Source: Panopea generosa (Eukaryota > Mollusca > Bivalvia > Adapedonta > Hiatellidae). From it: 64,000 bases of DNA. The stretch is taken from contig CM055899.1 in the NCBI GenBank assembly GCA_029582155.1, forward strand, positions 77,440,574-77,504,573, written 5' to 3'. The position numbers and the translations under genes are program-made. The notes beneath the pieces were generated by a model. The model was not told where the DNA came from and did no database searches. It saw nothing but the letters and a program-made list of their open reading frames with translations. Below, piece by piece: positions 1-10,820 of the stretch. Position 1 is the stretch's first letter. Each line of letters begins with the position of its first letter.

Positions 1-420
1 TTCTCTAAACAGCAATCGAGAATTGCTGATGCCGCTTTCTGAAATGTTTATATGAAAAGTTTCATAGAAGAACAATGACGTATCAAACATAAGAATATAT
101 ATCACCGACAGGAGACGTAGCATACACAGGATACAACCAGTAAAGCAGCGTACAACATATTGGTTGGGGTTCAACGTCACTTTGAACAGTTCAACTTATG
201 TTCCAACATCACACACAAACTAACAGAACGGGCAATTCCTTTTCAATATGTATTTATTCTACATTATTACCTATTTCGTTCAAACTTTAATAAAATCGAA
301 TAACACATATGTACGTTTCTAAACATAGTTCAAAGAAGTCCACCATCTTAGTCTAACTGTTCTGCCTCTCCCATCTAAAACTGTTCCTACAAAAAAAAAA
401 ACCCTGCTCTTGCTTTCATC
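1..420. other. AT-rich sequence, no feature seen
   Basis: No exon, repeat array or element end recognised. A short A-run at about 390 is the only low-complexity feature. Confidence 0.5.
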
Positions 421-528
421 CCAGCTCCTCACAGCTAGGCTCTTAGATCTAATCTATCTCCATCCCAGCCTTAACAGCTAGACTCCCACTTAACAGCTTG
501 ACACCACTCGGCCACGGAGGACCCTCTA
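421..528 (-). mobile_element. tRNA-Ser/Leu-like SINE fragment (family D)
   Basis: Read on the minus strand it begins GGTCCTCCGTGGCCGAGTGG. The segment TGGCCGAGTGG is a perfect Pol III A box of the Ser/Leu tRNA type. The same head is shared with copies near 29.5 and 61.4 kb. The expected B box is not visible, so this copy is rearranged or truncated. Confidence 0.45.
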
Positions 529-1180
529 CATTGTACAGACTAATTATAGTAACACGTTTATAGCCTACACAAATACATGAGAATACAGGTTCATTTGCTC
601 TGAAAGCATACACATAAAGGGAGATAACTAAATTCACAACAACGGAATTTACGATATTTTTGTTGTATATCATATCGTGTATATTTATTATGACAACATT
701 GTATTTGTGTATTTGATGTCACATGTGTGTTAAGAGGGCCCCAAGGAGGTTTAATTTTGTCACCGTCTATAAATAAAGACTTTTCTTATATACTCGCTAT
801 ATTAACTTATTCTTACCTCAAAGTCATTGTTAAGGTAATCCTGTATGTTTAATCTAGCCTTTGATGAAACTCGTTTGAATAAAAGCCGCACGCTACAATA
901 GAACAGACTGGCTGTACAAGATTGTTAATGAAAATCAACATGAACCTGCTTAATAGATATAAATAAAACTGGTTTATCATCGATATACATTTTACTAATT
1001 AGGTTACCCCGCAGTTGAGTATGCGGTTCTACATTTTGAGTGATTCTTTTAAAATACGTACATATATGCAATTAATGATTACTTTGAAATGAATTCATAC
1101 ATGATGTTAGTTCTTCATCTAATCATACGTAATGGTTGATTGAACATTTAGCGTCATTTTTATATCATCGATAATTGCCA
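529..1180. other. AT-rich sequence
   Basis: Apart from the possible 24 bp microexon at 817-840 (listed separately) nothing convincing is seen. Open frames here are short and atypical. Confidence 0.4.
817..840 (-). CDS. Possible 24 bp microexon downstream of the ankyrin exon
   Basis: On the minus strand, 24 bp lie between AACATACAG and a good donor TTTGAG|GTAAGA. Entry from the phase-2 end of the ankyrin exon gives the open peptide RITLTMTL and leaves again in phase 2. The acceptor has a poor pyrimidine tract and the exon is tiny, so chance is a real alternative. Confidence 0.22.
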
Positions 1181-1184
1181 TAAT

Positions 1185-1400
1185 TTTTATGATTCTTATA
1201 TGAGATGTGCATCTGTTCATATGATTTTTATATCAGATGAGAATCTGTTGATTCGTATATGAGATGGAAATATGTTAATATGATTCAGCCTGTTAATATG
1301 AATCTTATACAAGATGAGAACTGTTCTGCGCATAAACGTCTTATACTAGTATGAAGTGAAAATATGTTCATATGAATCATTTGAGCATTTTATGATTCTT
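1185..1400 (+). repeat. Degenerate tandem repeat, about 33 bp, roughly five units
   Basis: The motif GATTCTTATATGAGATG followed by a variant of GAATCTGTTCATAT recurs near 1190, 1222, 1252, 1300 and 1345 with substitutions and small indels. It is an old, short array. Confidence 0.6.
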
Positions 1401-1504
1401 ATCTATACACCCTAGTCTGAACTTCATGTCATTCTCATATGAGAATCCACTCATTACGGTGGCGAACCTACGTGACATTATGGTATTGGGTGGTGTAAAA
1501 TTGG

Positions 1505-1850
1505 TGGAAGAAAAAAGTGCCCGTTTCAAGTAACAGAAAATACACGAAACAAAGACGAAGGTCGTCTCTGTATAGAGATGAACCATCGGGGCTATCAAGT
1601 GGTCATGCAAAAAGTGCAACGGCGTAACTATGTAAATTACACCATTCATTTGCCATATTTTTAACTGAATAAAATACGCATTTGTACTTTTTGCAAAAAA
1701 TACGAATTTTGCATATGCCAGACTTCTTATAGCATCGAAAGCTCATTACTGTACAGAGACGGCGTTCAACTATGTTTCGTGTATTTTCGTGAAATGATAA
1801 GAAAGAACGTTATCTTAAAAAATGTTCTCCTTTGATTTCGTCCCGGCGAG
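1505..1850. mobile_element. Inverted-repeat MITE-like element, copy 1 (family I)
   Basis: An imperfect inverted repeat folds the element back on itself. The left arm includes AATACACGAAACAAAGACGA (about 1539-1558) and the right arm the complement TTTCGTGTATTTTCG (about 1774-1788), with pairing continuing inward past GAGATGAACC / GGTTCATCTC-like sequence. A second copy sits at 59.70-60.30 kb and aligns along its length. No coding capacity, so a non-autonomous DNA-transposon relic is the best reading. The outer left arm seems to lack about 30 bp relative to copy 2. Exact ends uncertain. Confidence 0.65.
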
Positions 1851-1889
1851 CTAAAAAGGTGGAATTATAAGGATTACATTTTTTCAAGG

Positions 1890-3258
1890 AGATAATGCAT
1901 GTCTTAAATTTGCCGAATAACGCTCTAGTGTAAAAGTTATTCATAGACTTACTGGAATTACGTTCAAATATAAGTATTTCATAGAATTTTACGAATAAGG
2001 TAAACTATTAAGTCATGCATAGCCCTTGCCGAGTAACGGCCAACTATCAAGTCATGCTTGACCTTGCCGAATAATGGTCAATCATTAAAGCATGCATAGA
2101 ACTTGCCGAATAACGATCAAATATGAAGTACTGCATAGACCTTGCCGAATAACGGTCAACAATAAAATCATGCATAGAACTTGTCGAATAATGGTCAATC
2201 ATTAAAGCATGCATAGAACTTGTCGAATAACGATCAAATATGAAGTACTGCATAGACCCTGCCGAATAATGGTCAATCATAAAAGCATGCATAGAACTTG
2301 CCGAATAACGGTCAAATATGAAGTACTTAACAAACCTTGCCGAATAACGGTCAACAATAAAGGCATGCATAGAACTTGCCGAATAGCTGTTAAATATGAA
2401 GTATTCAATATACTGTCAAATAACGGTCGACGATAAGACATGCAGAGACCTTGTCGAATAATGGTCAAATATGAAGTATTCCATAGACCTTGCCGAGTAA
2501 CGGTCAACAATAAAGTCATGCAGAGACCTTGCAGGATAATGGTCAAATATGAAGTACTGCATATACCTTGCTGAGTAACGGATAACGATAAACGATAAAG
2601 TCATGCATAGACATTGGTCAAATATAAAGATTTGAACAGACATTGCCGAATAATGGTCAACAATTAAATCATGCATAGAACTTGCCGAACTTAGTAACTG
2701 TCAAATATGAAGTATTTCATAGACCTTGCGAATAACAGTCAAATATGAAGTGTTGCATAGACCTTGCTGAGTAACGGTCAATGATAAAGTCATGCATAGA
2801 CCTTGCCGAATAACGATCAACAATAAAATCATGCATAGAACTTGCCAAATAACGGTGAAATATGAAGTTTTTAACAGACCTTACGGAATAACGGTCATAA
2901 ATAGAGTCATGCACGGACCTTACCGAAAAACGGTCAACAATAAAATCATGCAGAGACCTTACCGAATAGCGGTCAACAATAAAATCATGCACAGAACTTG
3001 TCGAATAACGGTCAAATATGAAGTACTGCATAGACCTTGCCGAATAACGGTCAACAATAAAATCATGCATAGAACTTGTCGAATAACGATCAAATATGAA
3101 GTACTGCATAGACCTTGCCGAATAACGGTCAACAATAAAATCATGAATAGACCCTGCCGAATAATGGTCAACAATAAAGTCATGCGCAGACCTTGCCGAA
3201 TAATGGTAAAATATTAAGTCCTTTATAGACTTTACTGAGCAACGCTAAAATATATTAA
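1890..3258 (+). repeat. 39 bp minisatellite array, about 35 units
   Basis: Core CATAGACCTTGCCGAATAAC recurs every 39 bp. Two unit variants (ending GGTCAACAATAAAATCATG and GATCAAATATGAAGTACTG) alternate through much of the array, giving a 78 bp higher-order period. Edge units before 2010 and after 3200 are eroded. The period is 13 codons and the unit lacks stops in some frames, so open frames appear on both strands without implying a protein. Confidence 0.93.
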
Positions 3259-3350
3259 ATATTTCAAACTTTCAATTTGTGTTGTTTAGACTGATGCTTT
3301 CACATGCCATATTACCCTGAGCATTGATTTTAAACCTAAAATAAACCCAC

Positions 3351-3597
3351 CTTGCGTTATCCATATAACGAACGATGAAAGCGGCAACATCATCGTTTCG
3401 CTCCTTCAAAGCAACCTCCAGCGGTGTTTCTCCCGCGTCATTCTTTGCCAGCGCAGTAAAATCGTGATCAAGCAGTTTTTCCGTCACGTAGAAAAGGTTG
3501 TTTTTAGCAGCAAGATGCAGCGGTGTATTTCCATCCTCGTCTACAAGTTTATTGAAATTAATTTCTCCGTCAGCATACGCTAAGAATGATGTCACTG
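3351..3597 (-). CDS. Ankyrin-repeat exon
   Basis: Internal exon of the minus-strand gene. The reading frame gives a short linker (TSFLAYADGEINFNKL), then an ankyrin repeat with the hallmark EDGNTPLHLAAKNN and a second repeat with AGETPLEVALKERNDD, followed by IVRYMD. The TPLH and TPLE tetrapeptides at the start of the first helix are diagnostic of the fold. The donor is strong (CAAG|GTGGGT on the minus strand). The acceptor is a tandem AAGCAG, so the exon can begin at 3597 or 3594; both keep the frame after the 40 bp exon upstream, differing by one codon. An apparent start further out at 3607 is not used in the model, because splicing there would meet a stop. The exon ends in phase 2. The ankyrin assignment is secure; the identity of the parent protein is unknown. 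Confidence 0.85.
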
Positions 3598-3671
3598 CTT
3601 GCATCACCTACACAAATAATACGGACAAATCATATAGTAATATAAACATTGGGCTAAACAGTCAACGTTAT

Positions 3672-3888
3672 GTGGAGCGCATGGTCCAGTGGTACAGCAT
3701 CAAAGCTATGATCGGAGGGTCGGGGTTTCGATCCTCCCCAAGGCTATGTGCTGTGTCCTGGAGCAAGACGACTTTTCTGCATATGTATAGTACTGGTTCT
3801 ACACAGTAACACTTCGAGCGTGATTTGAATCAGGTATAAAACTTGTTTCAAAATTGAAGTAACGTTAATTAATTTACTAAACAGTTAA
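3672..3888 (+). mobile_element. tRNA-derived SINE, family A, copy 1
   Basis: Starts TGGAGCGCATGGTCCAGTGG (A-box region), then B box GGTTTCGATCC, then the family tail GTCCTGGAGCAAGACG, CATATGTATAGTACTGG and an A-rich TTTACTAAACAGTTA end. Shares head, body and tail with the copies at 34.8 and 59.8 kb. It lies in the intron next to the ankyrin exon. Confidence 0.85.
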
Positions 3889-3954
3889 CGGTACAAGAAA
3901 ATCAAATCAATAGTTAAATGCTAATGTGGAAATTTTAAGTTCTGGAATTTCTCA

Positions 3955-6900
3955 GTTCCGAGGGTGACTTCCTTGTGTATTAATTACAGCGGTGCATCGT
4001 CTGTGCATCTAACTGATGAGTTTCTGAGCTGCATTACGTCTCGGCATATTAACAGCCTAGAAATGTTTATTGTGACCTCCTTGTAGATTCATTACAGCGG
4101 TGCATCGTCTGTGAATCGAATTGATGAACTTCAGTGATGAATTAAGTCTCGGCTTAATAACGGCCTAGAAATGTTTACTGTGACATCATTCTGCATTCAT
4201 TACAGCTATGCATCGTCTTAGCATCGAATTGATGAGGTTCTCAGCTGCATTAAGTCTCGGCATAAAAACAGCCTAGAAATGTTTATTGTGACATCCTTGT
4301 GCATTCATTACAGCGGTGCATCGATTGTGCATCGAACTGATGAGGTTCTGAGCTGCATTAAGTCTCGGCATAATAACAGCCTAGAAATGTTTATTGTGAC
4401 CTCCTTGTGTATTCATTACAGCGGTGCATCGTCTGTGCATCGAATGAATGAGGTTCTGAGCTGCATTAAGTCTCGGCATAATAACAGCCTAGAAATGTTT
4501 ATTGTGACACTCTTCTGCATTCATTACAGTGGTACATCGTCTGTGCATTAAATAGATGAGGTTATGAGCTGCATTAAGTCTCGGCATAATAACAGCCTAG
4601 AAATGTTTATTGTCACCGCATTGTGCATTCATTACAGCGGTGTATCGTCTTAGCATCGAATTGATGAGGATCTCAGCTGCATTAAGTCTCGGCATAAAAA
4701 CAGCCTAGAAATGTTTATTGTGACATCCTTGTGCATTCATTACAGCGGTGCATCGTCTGTGCATCGAATTAATGAGGTTCTGAGCTGTATTAAGTCTCTG
4801 CATAATAACAGCCTAGAAATGTTTATTGTGACACCCTTCTGCATTCATTACAGTGGTACATCGTATGTGCATTACATAGATGAGGTTATGAGCTGCATTA
4901 AGTCTCGGCATAATAACAGACAAGAAATGTTTATTGTCACCGCATTGTGCATTCATTACAGCGGTGTATCGTCTGTGCATCAAATTGATGAGATTCTGAG
5001 CTGCATTTAGTTTCGGCATAATAACAACCTAGAAATGTTTATTGTGACCTCCTTATGCATTCATTACAGCGGTGCATCGTCTGTGCATCGAATGAATGAG
5101 GTTCTGAGCTGCATTAAGTCTCGGCATAATAACAACCTAGAAATGTTTATTGTCACCTCCTTGTGCATTCATTACAGCGGTGCATCGTTTGTGCATCGAA
5201 TTGATGAGGTTCTGAACTGCATTTAGTTTCGGCATAATAACAGACAAGAAATGTTTATTGTGACCTCCTTGTGCATTCATTACAGCGGTACATCGTCTGT
5301 GCATCGAATTGATGAGATTCTGAACTGCATTTAGTTTCGGCATAATAACAGACTAGAAATGTTTATTGTGACCTCCTTGTGCATTCATTACAGCGGTACA
5401 TCGTATGTGCATCGAATTGATGAGGTTCTGAGCTGCATTAAGTCTCGGCATAATAACAGCCTAGAAATGTTTATTGTCACCGCATTGTGCATTCATTACA
5501 GCAGTGTATCGTCTGTGCATCGAATTGATGAGGTTCTGAGCTGAATTAAGTCTCGCATTAATAACAGCCTAGGAATGTTTATTGTGACCGCATTGTGCAT
5601 TCATTACAGCAGTGTATCGTCTGTGCATCGAATTGATGAGGTTCTGAGCTGCATTAAGTCTCGGCATAATAACAACCTAGAAATGTTTATTGTGACCTCC
5701 TTGTGCATTCATTACAGCGGTGCATCGTCTGTGCATCGGATTGATGAAGTTCTAAGCTGCATTAAGTTTCGGCATAATAATAGCCTAGAAATGTTTATTG
5801 TGACCTCCTTGTGCATTCATTACAGCGGTGCATAGTCTGTGCATCGAATTGATGAGTTTCTTAGCTGCATTAAGTCTCGGCATAATAACAGCCTAGAATG
5901 TTTATTGTCACCTACTTGTGTATTCATTACAGCAGTACATCGTCTGTGCATCGAATGAATGAGGTTCTGAGCTGCATTAAGTCTCGGCATAATAACAACC
6001 TAGAAATGATTATTGTCACCTCCTTGTGCATTCATTACAGCGGTGCATCGTCTGTGCATCGAATTGATGAGGTTCTGAGCTGCATTAAGTCTCGGCATAA
6101 CAACAGCCTAGAAATGTTTATTGTGACCTCCTTGTGCATTCATTATAGCGGTGCATCGTCTGTGCATCGAATTGATGAGGTTCTGAACTGCATTAAGTCT
6201 CGGCATAACAACAGCCTAGAAATGTTTATTATGACTGCATTGTGCATTCATTACAGCGGTGCATCGTCTGTACATCGAATTGATGAGGTTCTGAGCTGCA
6301 TTAAGTCTCGGCATAATAACAACCTAGAAATGTTTATTGTGACCTCCTTGTGCATTCATTATAGCGGTGCATCGTCTGTGCATCGAATTGATGAGGTTCT
6401 GAACTGCATTAAGTCTCGGCATAACAACAGCCTAGAAATGTTTATTATGACTGCATTGTGCATTCATTACAGCGGTGCATCGTCTTTGCATCGAATTGAT
6501 GAGGTTTGGAGCTGTCTTAAGTCTCGGCATAATTATAACCTAGAAATGTTTATTGTGACCGCATTGTGCATTCATTACAGCGGTGCATCGTCTGTTCATC
6601 GAATTGAAGAGTTTCTTAGCTGTATTAAGTCTCGGCATAATAACAGCCTATAAATGTTTATTGTGATCTCCTTCTGCATTCATTGCAGCGGTACATCGTA
6701 TGTGCATCGAATTGATGAGGTTCTGAGCTGCATTAAGTCTCGGCATAATAATAGCCTAGAATGTTTATTGTCACCTCCTTGTGTATTCATTACAGCTGTG
6801 CATCGTCTGTGCATCGAATGAATGAGGTTCTGAGCTGCATTAAGTCTCGCCAAAATAACAACCTAGAAATGTTTATTGTGACCTCCTTGTGCATTCATTA

Positions 6901-9900
6901 CAGCGGTGCATCGTCTGTGCATCGAATTGATGAGGTTCTGAGCTGCATTAAGTCTCGGCATAATAACAGCCTAGAAATGTTTATTATGACCGCATTGTGC
7001 ATTCATTACAGCAGTGTATCGTCTGTGCATCGAATTGATGAGGTTCTGAGCTGAATTAAGTCTCGGCATTAATAACAGCCTAGGAATGTTTATTGTGACC
7101 GCATTGTGCATTCATTACAGCAGTGTATCGTCTGTGCATCGAATTGATGAGGTTCTGAGCTGAATTAAGTCTCGGCATAATAACAACCTAGAAATGTTTA
7201 TTGTGACCTCCTTGTGCATTCATTACAGCGGTGCATCGTCTGTGCATCGGATTGATGAAGTTCTAAGCTGCATTAAGTTTCGGCATAATAACAGCCTAGA
7301 AATGTTTATTGTGACCTCCTTGTGCATTCATTACAGCGGTGCATAGTCTGTGCATCGAATTGATGAGTTTCTTAGCTGCATTAAGACTCGGCATAATAAC
7401 AGCCTAGAATGTTTATTGTCACCTACTTGTGTATTCATTACAGCAGTACATCGTCTGTGCATCGAATGAATGAGGTTCTGAGCTGCATTAAGTCTCGGCA
7501 TAATAACAGCCTAGAAATGATTATTGTCACCTCCTTGTGCATTCATTACAGCGGTGCATCGTCTGTGCATCGAATTGATGAGGTTCTGAGCTGCATTAAG
7601 TCTCGGCATAACAACAGCCTAGAAATGTTTATTGTGACCTCCTTGTGCATTCATTATAGCGGTGCATCGTCTGTGCATCGAATTGATGAGGTTCTGAACT
7701 GCATTAAGTCTCGGCATAACAACAGCCTAGAAATGTTTATTATGACTGCATTGTGCATTCATTACAGCGGTGCATCGTCTTTGCATCGAATTGATGAGGT
7801 TCGGAGCTGTCTTAAGTCTCGGCATAATTATAACCTAGAAATGTTTATTGTGACCGCATTGTGCATTCATTACAGCGGTGCATCGTCTGTTCATCGAATT
7901 GAAGAGTTTCTAAGCTGTATTAAGTCTCGGCATAATAACAGCCTATAAATGTTTATTGTGATCTCCTTCTGCATTCATTGCAGCGGTACATCGTCTGTGC
8001 ATCGAATTGATGAGGTTCTGAGCTGCATTAAGTCTCGGCATAATAATAGCCTAGAATGTTTATTGTCACCTCCTTGTGTATTCATTACAGCGGTGCATCG
8101 TCTGTGCATCGAATGAATGAGGTTCTGAGCTGCATTAAGTCTCGCCAAAATAACAACCTAGAAATGTTTATTGTGACCTCCTTGTGCATTCATTACAGCG
8201 GTGCATCGTCTGTGCATCGAATTGATGAGGTTCTGACCTGCATTAAGTTTCGGCATAACAACAGCCTAGAAATGTTTATTACATTGTGCATTCATTACAG
8301 CGGTGCATCGTGTGTGCATCGAATTGATGTGGTTCTAAGCTGCATTAAGTCTCGGCATAATAACAGCCTAGAAATGTTTATTGTGACCTCCTTGTGCATT
8401 CATTACAGCGGTGTATCGTCTGTGCATCGAATTGATGAGTTTCTTAGCTGCGTAAAGTCTCGGCATAATAACAGCCTAGAAATGTTTATTGTGACCTCCC
8501 TGTGCATTCATTACAGCGGTGCATCGTCTGGTCATCGAATTGATGAGGTTCTGAGCTACATTTAGTTTCGGCATAATAACAGCCTAGAAATATGTATTGT
8601 GACCTCCTTGTGCATTCATTACAGCGGTGCATCGTCTCTGCATCGAATTGATGAGGTTCTGAGCTACATTAAGTCTCGGCATAATAACAGCCTAGAATCT
8701 GCATCGTCTGTGAATCGAATTGATAAGGTTCGGAGCTGTCTTAAGTCTCGACATAATATTAACCTAGCAATGTTTTTTGTGTGATCTCTTTGTGTATTCA
8801 TTACAGCAATGGATCGTCTGTGCATCGAATTGATGAGGTTCTGAGCTGTATTAAGTCTCGGCATAATAACAACTAGAAATGTTTATAGTGACCTTTTAGT
8901 GCATTCATTACAACGGTGCATCGTCTGTGCATAGATTTGTTGAGGTTCTGAGCTGCATTTAGTCTCGGCCTAATAACAGCCAAGAAATGTTTATTGTGAC
9001 TTCCTTGTGCATTTATTACAGCGGTGCATCGTCTGTGCATCGAATTGATGAAGTTCTGAGCTGCATTAAGTTGGCATAATAACAACCTAGAAATGTTTAT
9101 TTTGATCTCCTTGTGCATTAATTACAGCGGTAAATCGTCTATGCATCGATTTGTTGAGGTTCTGTGCTGCATTTAGTCTGTGCATAATAACAGCTAAGAA
9201 ATGTTTTTTGTGTGACCTCCTTGTGCATTCATTACAGCACTGCATCGTCTGTGCATCGAATTGAGAGGTTTTGAGCTGCATTAAGTCTCGGCATAATAAC
9301 AACCTAGAAGTGTTTACTGTGACCTCTTTGTGCATTCATTACAGCGGTGCATCGTCTGTGCATCGAATTGATGAAGTTCTAAGCTGCATTAAGTGTCGGC
9401 ATAATAACAGCCTTAAAATGTTTATCGTGACCTCCTTGTGCATTCATTACAGCGGTGCATCGTCTGTGCATGGAATTGATGAGTTTCTTAGCTGTATTAA
9501 GTCTCGGCGTAATAACAGCCTAGAATGTTTATTGTCACCTCCTTGTGTATTCATTACAGCGGTGCATAGTCTGTGCATCGAATGAATGAGGTTCGGAGCT
9601 GTCTTAAGTCTCGACATAATATTAACCTAGCAATGTTTTTTGTGTGATCTCTTTGTGCATTCATTACAGCGGTGCATCGTCTGTGCATCGAATTGATGAG
9701 GTTCTGAACTGCATTAAGTCTCGGCATAACAACAGCCTAGAAATGTTTATTATGACTGCATTGTGCATTCATTACAGCGGTGCATCGTGTGTGCATCGAA
9801 TTGATGTGGTTCTAAGCTGCATTAAGTCTCGGCATAATAACAGCCTAGAAATGTTTATTGTGACCTCCTTGTGCATTCATTACAGCGGTACATCGTCTGT

Positions 9901-10395
9901 GCATCGAATTGATGAGTTTCTTAGCTGCATTAAGACTCGGCATAATAACAGCCTAGAATGTTTATTGTCACCTCCTTGTGTATTCATTACAGCGGTACAT
10001 CGTCTTTGCATCGGATGAATGAGGTTCTGAGCTGCATTTAGTCTCAGCATAATAACAACCAAGAAATGTTCATTGTGACCTCCTTGTGCATTCATTACAG
10101 CGGTGCATCGTCTGTGCATCGAATTGATGAGGTTCTCAGCTGCATTAAGTCTCGGCATAATAACAACCTAGAAATGTTTATTGTGACCTCCTTGTGCATT
10201 CATTACAGCGGTGCATCGACTGTGCATCGGATTGATGAGGTTCTGAGCTGCATTAAGTATCGGCATAATAACAACCTAGAAATATTTATTGTGACCTCCT
10301 TGTGTATTCATTACAGCGGTGCATCGTCTGTGCATCGAATGAATGAGGTTCTGAGCTGCATTTAGTCTCGGCATAATAACAGCTTTGAAAAGTTT
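3955..10395 (+). repeat. 108 bp minisatellite array, about 60 units
   Basis: Unit of 108 bp containing CATTCATTACAGCGGTGCAT and AAGTCTCGGCATAATAACAG. It encodes no stop in one plus frame (36-residue repeat beginning MFIVTSLCIHYSGASSVHR), so frames up to 251 residues open and close as units mutate. Nonsense changes, one-base indels and a unit shortened at 8690 break the frame often, and the array lies in an intron of the minus-strand gene model. A block of about 14 units is duplicated inside the array. The array ends abruptly at about 10.39 kb. Confidence 0.95.
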
Positions 10396-10399
10396 ATTG

Positions 10400-10820
10400 T
10401 ACCTTATGTTTTCAGGCTACAGGTACAATAACTGTGTAATGCATCTACTGTTTTGCCGGTAGCACGTGCAAATCGATTAAACATCCTACCACGAGCGCAG
10501 AGATAAACAAACAGAAATTCGGAAAAGCGGATATAAAATCAGACATATTTCTCCATAATACTCACGACTAATATCCATCTTCATGTATATGTTTATTCAG
10601 GAATTATTCAGAGCTTTAAATTTACCAACGAAAGCATTGATTTAGAATGTAAATTTGGAAAGATAAAATTACCTCACCGTGCTCTCCACTAGCTAAGGTT
10701 GCAAGCAACTCTGTATACTGCAAAATAGAATAGTAAATCGTTTATTATCATCAGGAAATTATATTTATATATTAAGCTGATTTGTGAATACGCAATTTAA
10801 AGGAACAGTTCTTAAATCAT
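10400..10820. other. Unique spacer between two arrays
   Basis: Non-repetitive AT-rich island between the 108 bp and 54 bp arrays. Its only recognised content is the 40 bp exon listed separately. Confidence 0.6.
10678..10717 (-). CDS. 40 bp exon preceding the ankyrin exon
   Basis: Read on the minus strand this is a 40 bp exon with acceptor TATTTTGCAG and donor CACG|GTGAGG. Only one frame is open, giving YTELLATLASGEH plus one base, so it ends in phase 1. That matches the entry phase of the ankyrin exon. The peptide fits the amphipathic helix that often precedes a first ankyrin repeat. It sits in a 400 bp island of non-repetitive DNA between two large tandem arrays, which is where a functional exon would be expected to survive. 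Small size limits certainty. Confidence 0.6.

Noticed and set aside
2047-3217. 13-residue repeat proteins on both strands of the 39 bp array
   Set aside because: Both strands and several frames are open at once, as expected for a stop-poor 39 bp unit.
3955-10395. Long open frames (up to 251 codons) of a 36-residue repeat in the 108 bp array
   Set aside because: The period is a multiple of three, so frames persist automatically. They are broken often by stops and one-base indels, overlap frames on the other strand, and lie inside an intron of the gene model.
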